This document shows positions 49,786 to 53,916 of a stretch of DNA of 53,916 nt, in pieces (position 1 is the first letter of the stretch; every line of letters begins with the position of its first letter). The DNA lies in assembly GCA_002396205.1 (NCBI GenBank), contig DGXB01000039.1, forward strand, positions 1-53,916. Direction: 5' to 3'. The translations under genes were made by a program, and so were the position numbers. The notes beneath the pieces were generated by a model, which did not search any database, had not been told where the DNA came from, and saw only the letters and a list, made by a program, of their open reading frames with translations. The DNA comes from Bacteroidales bacterium UBA4243 (GTDB taxonomy: Bacteria; Bacteroidota; Bacteroidia; Bacteroidales; F082).

Positions 49786-50166
49786 TTAGTATAATTCCTC
49801 AGCCCCACCATAGTAATCGTAGACATCTTGATAATCAAAGTCTAATTGTTCTATGATTTCCTCTGAAGACAAGTTGGTATTTATCTTGTTATCACCAGGT
49901 AAAGTTAAGACTACTCCATTGTTCCCATCATAGCTATTTACCCTTGGCATAATAGATTCTCCTTTTTTAGGGATTCTTTCCGGATGAGCTAAAATGGTAT
50001 CATCTGGATATTCATACCTTGGATAATTATGCACCTTCTCCACTTTTGGAGCTGAATATCTTTCATCTAAATAATCCACAAGCAACGCTAACGGAATAAT
50101 CCAGATAGGACTGGTTACAAGCATTATTAATAAGGCATTATTACCCCTATTTTTGTTTGTTTTCAT
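49786..50166 (-). CDS. Small single-TM protein of unknown function
   Basis: This 126-residue protein has a basic N-terminus, one hydrophobic helix (about 11-31, ALLIMLVTSPIWIIPLALLV) and a polar acidic tail rich in Tyr and Asp (YDYYGGAEELY at the end). No family is recognised. It is AT-rich like the glycosylase gene 31 bases downstream and may share its transcript from the -7 box at 50196-50203. Confidence 0.6.
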   Translation of the reverse strand: MKTNKNRGNNALLIMLVTSPIWIIPLALLVDYLDERYSAPKVEKVHNYPRYEYPDDTILAHPERIPKKGESIMPRVNSYDGNNGVVLTLPGDNKINTNLSSEEIIEQLDFDYQDVYDYYGGAEELY

Positions 50167-50195
50167 AAAAGTCCTCTTCTCTAATCATACGATTG

Positions 50196-50203
50196 CAAAA
50201 TTA
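50196..50203 (-). promoter_or_regulatory. -7 box of the AT-rich gene pair
   Basis: The minus strand reads TAATTTTG followed by C, 30 bases before the start codon. The -33 element is unclear. Confidence 0.45.
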
Positions 50204-50294
50204 CAAAAGTTTTGGAAATTGGTAATTGTACACCACCAAAACCACAGAAATTCGTTTTTGTCAGATTTGTTTCCAAAGGTATCAATCGTTTTCG

Positions 50295-50302
50295 TACCTT
50301 TG
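50295..50302 (+). promoter_or_regulatory. -7 box of lysS
   Basis: TACCTTTG followed by C, 19 bases before the lysS start. A TTTG lies 25 bases upstream (50266-50269), further than usual. It shows that the ATG at 50226 is not the start. Confidence 0.55.
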
Positions 50303-50321
50303 CGCCAAATTTCAACGCCTT

Positions 50322-52034
50322 ATGTTAAGCGAACAGGAACAAATCAGACGTAATTCGTTGGCCGAACTTTATAAGCTCGGCATCAACCCGTATCCGCAGG
50401 CCGCGTTCCCCGTGAACGTGTTCACCACGGACATCCTCAACCAATTTGACGACAACAACCCGGACCAATTCCAGGAGGTCACCCTCGCGGGCCGCATCAT
50501 GAGCCGCCGCATCATGGGCGCCGCCTCGTTCTGCGAACTGCAGGACTCGAAAGGCCGCATCCAGCTGTATATCAAGCGCGACGAGATCTGCCCCGACGAG
50601 GACAAGACGATGTATAACACCGTCTTCAAGCGCCTTTTGGACATCGGCGACTTCATCGGCGTGAAAGGCTTCGCCTTCCGTACGCAGATGGGCGAAATCT
50701 CAGTGCACGTCAAGGAACTGACGGTGCTGAGCAAGTCGCTCCGTCCGCTGCCCATCGTCAAGGAGAAGGACGGCGTGAAGTACGACGAATTCAACGACCC
50801 CGAACTGCGCTACCGTATGCGTTACGTCGACCTCGTGGTCAACGACAAGGTGAAGGACATCTTCATCGCCCGCACCCGCATCATCGACAGTATCCGCCGT
50901 TTCTTCAACGAGAGCGGCTACCTTGAGGTGGAAACGCCTGTGCTGCAAGCCATTCCGGGCGGCGCCACGGCGCGTCCGTTCATCACGCACCACAACGCCT
51001 TGGACATCCCGATGTACCTCCGCATTGCCGACGAGCTTTACTTGAAGCGCCTCATCGTGGGCGGCTTCGAGGGCGTCTACGAGTTCTCGCGCAACTTCCG
51101 CAACGAAGGCATGGACCGCACCCACAACCCCGAGTTTACGGGTCTCGAAATCTACGTAGCCTACAAGGACTACCTCTGGATGATGGACTACACCGAGGAG
51201 ATGATCCATCGCTGCGTGATGGATGTGTTGGGCAAGGAAACCGTGAAGGTGGGCGACAACGAAATCAGCTTCAAGCGCCCCTTCAAGCGCATCACGATGA
51301 TTGACTCCATCAAGGAGAAGACCGGCATCGACATCACGGGCATGGACGAAGCCCAGCTGCGCGACGTGTGCAAGCAACTCGGCATCGAGGTGGATGCCTC
51401 GATGGGCAAAGGCAAGCTGATCGATGAAATCTTTGGCGAGAAGTGCGAAGGCACCTACATCCAGCCGACCTTCATCACGGATTATCCCGTCGAGATGTCG
51501 CCGCTCTGCAAGCGTCACCGCAACAATCCCGAGCTGACCGAGCGCTTCGAACTGATGGTGAACGGCAAGGAATTAGCCAATGCCTACACCGAGTTGAACG
51601 ACCCCATCGACCAACGTGCCCGCTTCGAGGAGCAGATGAAGCTCAGCGAGCGTGGCGACGACGAAGCCATGTTCATCGACCAGGACTTCCTCCGCGCTTT
51701 GGAATACGGTATGCCCCCGACCTCCGGCATGGGTATCGGCATCGACCGCTTTGTGATGTTACTCACGGGTCAGACCACCATTCAAGAGGTACTGCTGTTC
51801 CCGATGATGCGTCCCGAAAAGGTGGTGAAAAACGCCACGAAAGAAGACTTCATGGCGCTTGGTATGGCCGAGACCTGGGCAACCTTATTGCTCACCAATG
51901 GCTACAACACCATCGAGCAACTGAAAGCCGAGAAGCCCACCGCCTTGCGTGAGAAACTGAACGGTTTGAGAAAGAAGAACAAGCTCGACATCCCAGCTTT
52001 GAGCCTTGAGGACGTTGAGGCTTGGATGAAATAG
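50322..52034 (+). CDS. lysS: Lysyl-tRNA synthetase, class II
   Basis: This 570-residue enzyme charges tRNA-Lys. The N-terminal anticodon-binding OB domain has VTLAGRIMSRRIMGAASF (about 50-67). The catalytic core has motif 2 FRNEGMDRTHNPEFTGLEIY (about 255-275) and motif 3 GMGIGIDRFVMLLTGQ (about 470-485), with FITDYPVEMSPLCKRH between. A C-terminal extension (about 510-570, WATLLLTNGYNTIEQLKAEK) is typical of Bacteroidota. The start at 50322 is set by the -7 box and the family N-terminus MLSEQEQIRR. Confidence 0.98.
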   Translation: MLSEQEQIRRNSLAELYKLGINPYPQAAFPVNVFTTDILNQFDDNNPDQFQEVTLAGRIMSRRIMGAASFCELQDSKGRIQLYIKRDEICPDEDKTMYNTVFKRLLDIGDFIGVKGFAFRTQMGEISVHVKELTVLSKSLRPLPIVKEKDGVKYDEFNDPELRYRMRYVDLVVNDKVKDIFIARTRIIDSIRRFFNESGYLEVETPVLQAIPGGATARPFITHHNALDIPMYLRIADELYLKRLIVGGFEGVYEFSRNFRNEGMDRTHNPEFTGLEIYVAYKDYLWMMDYTEEMIHRCVMDVLGKETVKVGDNEISFKRPFKRITMIDSIKEKTGIDITGMDEAQLRDVCKQLGIEVDASMGKGKLIDEIFGEKCEGTYIQPTFITDYPVEMSPLCKRHRNNPELTERFELMVNGKELANAYTELNDPIDQRARFEEQMKLSERGDDEAMFIDQDFLRALEYGMPPTSGMGIGIDRFVMLLTGQTTIQEVLLFPMMRPEKVVKNATKEDFMALGMAETWATLLLTNGYNTIEQLKAEKPTALREKLNGLRKKNKLDIPALSLEDVEAWMK

Positions 52035-52054
52035 GTGCGAGCGTCAATGCACTG

Positions 52055-52095
52055 AAAACCCCGGAAGTCGCAGTGGCTTTCGGGGTTTGTTGTTT
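52055..52095. terminator. Intrinsic terminator between lysS and the M23 gene
   Basis: AAACCCCGGAAG and CTTTCGGGGTTT form a 12-bp stem with one G-T pair and a 9-base loop. Moderately T-rich sequence follows. The genes converge here. Confidence 0.8.
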
Positions 52096-53209
52096 ATCTG
52101 ACGCGAAGTCTCTGGCCGATTTGCAATGTCTTGGTTTCCCTGATCTTGTTCAGCTGGCAGAGCTTCTTCACCGTCGTATTGTTTTTCTTTGCGATCTTGC
52201 TCAGCGTGTCGCCCTTCTTCACCTTATAATAAACGGATCCGGAGCTGCCGGTGGATGCTCCTTTGGGTGGCTTTGTGGAAGCCTTGGCCGATTGTTGGTC
52301 AGTCATGCCATAGTGCGAGTTGACATTGAAGTAATGTTTCTTGAGCACGAGAATCTCGCTTCGGATTTCCCTGTTGGCGAAATCGAACACACGCTCAGGG
52401 TCGAAGGCCTGCCCCATGTATCGGGTCTCGAAGTGGAGATGGGGTCCGGTGGAACGCCCCGTTGAGCCGCCATAGCCAATGACATCACCCGCTCGAACCA
52501 CGTCGCCAGGCTTGACGAGGTATTTCGACAGGTGGCCATAGTAGGTCTCCAACCCGTTGACGTGCCTGATGACGACCACGTTGCCGTAGCCGCCCGACAT
52601 GCGCGTGGGCATGGCGATGCGCACCATGCCATCGAACGCGGCATAAATGTTGTCGCCCTTGTCCAACCCAATGTCAACGCCTTTGTGGGCATGCCTTCTC
52701 CTATATTGGAAGCCCGATGTGATGGGGCCTCTATGCGGGATGCAGTAGCCATGCGCCGAATCCATCAACCTGAGTTCTATTTCGTTGGGAAGGTCTTCCA
52801 GCTTCACACCTTTTATATGTATGATTTCGGTGTCCCAATACTCGGCATCGAGCGAGTCGGGGATTTCGGGCGCGTCGAGGTTGTAGGCCACCCAGGTGCC
52901 ATTGTCGAAGAGGATGACCTTGTGGAAACGGTCGTCGGTGTCGAGCGTGTCGAAAGGCGTAGGAATGAACCCCGTAACCTCAATCTCGCCTTCCACTTCC
53001 TCCTCTTCCTCATCAATGCTTTCCTCGTCGATTTCGTCGCCGTGGTCTTGTTCGTGAAGGGTGTCGACGGCCACCGAATCGGCATAGATGTATATGGTGT
53101 CGTGAACGACGAAAATCTCTTTCAGGCGGCTGAAAAAGCCCTTGTTGTCTTGCGAGAAGGCAACCGTCGAAATCAAGGTGCAAACAATAAGCAGTATGTA
53201 TTTTCTCAT
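52094..53209 (-). CDS. M23-family peptidase with C-terminal LysM domain
   Basis: This 371-residue protein has a signal peptide (TVAFS|QDN), an acidic run (about 55-75, EEEEEVEGE) and an M23 (LytM) domain at about 160-275. Zinc-ligand motifs are visible: HAHKGVDIGLD (H...D) and GPHLHFE (HxH), with YYGHLSKY between. A LysM domain follows at the C-terminus (about 326-371, YYKVKKGDTLSKIAKK). It is likely a peptidoglycan endopeptidase or, as in some family members, an activator held at the cell wall. The start at 53209 fits the signal peptide; the longer frame upstream overlaps the dnaK leader. Confidence 0.93.
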   Translation of the reverse strand: MRKYILLIVCTLISTVAFSQDNKGFFSRLKEIFVVHDTIYIYADSVAVDTLHEQDHGDEIDEESIDEEEEEVEGEIEVTGFIPTPFDTLDTDDRFHKVILFDNGTWVAYNLDAPEIPDSLDAEYWDTEIIHIKGVKLEDLPNEIELRLMDSAHGYCIPHRGPITSGFQYRRRHAHKGVDIGLDKGDNIYAAFDGMVRIAMPTRMSGGYGNVVVIRHVNGLETYYGHLSKYLVKPGDVVRAGDVIGYGGSTGRSTGPHLHFETRYMGQAFDPERVFDFANREIRSEILVLKKHYFNVNSHYGMTDQQSAKASTKPPKGASTGSSGSVYYKVKKGDTLSKIAKKNNTTVKKLCQLNKIRETKTLQIGQRLRVR

Positions 53210-53243
53210 TTGTCTTCGTGGTTTGAATTTGGAAATAAAGGTG

Positions 53244-53251
53244 CAAAGGTA
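53244..53251 (-). promoter_or_regulatory. -7 box of the M23 peptidase gene
   Basis: The minus strand reads TACCTTTG followed by C, 35 bases before the start codon. No clear -33 element. Confidence 0.5.
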
Positions 53252-53383
53252 AGAAAAATCCCAAATTTGGCATGAATTTTTTGGCGGAAAATCAACCAAA
53301 GCGTCAAAAATTGCCATTTTGTCAGTTTTTTCGTTTGGCACAAAGATTGACAAAAGGAGGCCGTTGCAATCATGCAACCACGA

Positions 53384-53416
53384 AGTCTCGCGTCTCGCAG
53401 TCCCGCGTCTCGCGTC
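53384..53416. repeat. GTCTCGC-rich repeat upstream of dnaK
   Basis: The run AGTCTCGCGTCTCGCAG + TCCCGCGTCTCGCGTC has the unit GTCTCGC repeated about four times with small changes. It lies 49 bases before the dnaK start, inside its likely leader. Confidence 0.65.
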
Positions 53417-53464
53417 ACAAACAATGAACAAACAAATAACAAATAAAAATAGGAGAACAAAAAC

Positions 53465-53916
53465 ATGTCAAAAATCATCGGTATCGATTTAGGTACAACC
53501 AATTCATGCGTGGCCGTGATGGAAGGCAACGAGCCTGTCGTCATCGCCAACAGCGAAGGCCACCGCACCACCCCGTCTGTCGTCGCATTCACCGACAGCG
53601 GAGAACGTAAGGTCGGCGAGCCTGCCAAACGTCAGGCCATCACCAACCCGCTGCGTACAGTCTACTCTATCAAGCGTTTCATGGGCGAGACCTACGACAA
53701 GGTGGAAGCCGAGATGCGCCGTGTGCCTTACAAGGTCATCCAAGGCCCCAACAACACCCCGCGTATCGACATCGACGGGAAGAACTACACCCCGCAGGAA
53801 ATCAGCGCCATGGTGCTGCAAAAGATGAAGAAGACCGCCGAGGACTATCTTGGCGAAGAGGTGACCAAGGCCGTGATCACCGTTCCTGCATACTTCTCTG
53901 ACTCACAGCGTCAGGC
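53465..53916 (+). CDS. dnaK: Chaperone DnaK (5' part; runs past window end)
   Basis: The 150 visible residues start SKIIGIDLGTTNSCVAVMEG, the phosphate-1 loop of the Hsp70 ATPase domain. They continue with TTPSVVAFTDSGERKVGEPA, TVYSIKRFMGE and VTKAVITVPAYFSDSQRQ, all typical of DnaK. The C-terminal substrate-binding part is outside the window. The leader carries the GTCTCGC repeat; I see no CIRCE-like inverted repeat. The weak RBS-like AGGAGA precedes the ATG. Confidence 0.98.
   Translation, partial: MSKIIGIDLGTTNSCVAVMEGNEPVVIANSEGHRTTPSVVAFTDSGERKVGEPAKRQAITNPLRTVYSIKRFMGETYDKVEAEMRRVPYKVIQGPNNTPRIDIDGKNYTPQEISAMVLQKMKKTAEDYLGEEVTKAVITVPAYFSDSQRQ

Noticed and set aside
53210..53464. CIRCE or other heat-shock operator upstream of dnaK.
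   Set aside because: No TTAGCACTC-N9-GAGTGCTAA-like inverted repeat is seen; the small GTTGCA/TGCAAC hairpin is too weak to call.

Overview
The window comes from a member of the Bacteroidales (Bacteroidota), probably a lineage with a working type IX secretion system (T9SS). Several things point there. Promoters follow the Bacteroidota pattern (a -7 box TAnnTTTG with TTTG or TTG about 18-22 bases upstream) and recur before most transcription units. Shine-Dalgarno sites are weak. Characteristic families are present: FecI-type sigma factor with FecR and an STN protein, DUF4249, DUF4476 and PF09820 ATPases. Five proteins end in a T9SS type A sorting domain. Exported proteins almost always have Gln right after the signal-peptidase site. 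No 16S gene is present, so I cannot name a genus. The codon-dense genes look moderately GC-rich; the stretches at about 38.4-41.1 kb and 49.2-50.2 kb are clearly AT-richer and look acquired.

Layout. 0-1.7 kb: a tRNA-Gly/tRNA-Leu pair (-), then an ECF sigma factor with a four-helix membrane protein. 1.8-10.2 kb: housekeeping genes (mutS, a SpoU rRNA/tRNA methylase, an OmpA-like outer-membrane protein, deoxynucleoside kinase, folK, sppA). 10.3-16.6 kb: an accessory segment with two different AAA+ ATPase/nuclease proteins, a small operon ending in an LHH-type HNH nuclease, and an uncharacterised protein with a uracil-glycosylase-like N-terminus. The second ATPase gene (15007-16425) sits between two 113-bp direct repeats, each folding as two hairpins. 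16.6-27.6 kb: an ABC-F ATPase, then a leftward operon ECF sigma > FecR > STN-barrel protein > two large T9SS-exported surface proteins. 27.9-35.1 kb: rplU-rpmA, a lipoprotein and TPR protein, rsmA, nadD-gmk, yicC, and a DUF4249 lipoprotein. 35.3-46.5 kb: three tandem paralogues of secreted PNGase F-like peptide N-glycosidases, split by an AT-rich island of small lipoprotein/membrane genes and dispersed repeats. 46.6-53.9 kb: a DUF4476 protein, a small outer-membrane barrel, a glutaminyl-cyclase-like M28 enzyme, a DNA-deoxyinosine glycosylase, lysS, an M23/LysM endopeptidase and the start of dnaK.

How parts fit together. The PNGase trio carries signal peptides and T9SS sorting domains, so it should act on glycoproteins at or outside the cell surface. 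All three keep the catalytic Asp and second Glu of Flavobacterium PNGase F, but copy 2 has Asp at the position of Glu118 and copy 3 has His in place of the Arg after the catalytic Asp. The sigma/FecR/STN operon resembles FecI-FecR surface signalling, but the outer-membrane partner is a short STN-plus-barrel protein without a TonB-dependent transporter, and the presumed outputs are T9SS surface proteins. The glutaminyl cyclase-like lipoprotein would convert the N-terminal Gln of the exported proteins here to pyroglutamate.

The best candidates for something undescribed are the hairpin-flanked ATPase cassette (14846-16538), the PNGase trio with its diverged active sites, the STN-barrel signalling operon, and the promoter-bearing inverted-repeat composites at 39947-40132 and 40905-41110.
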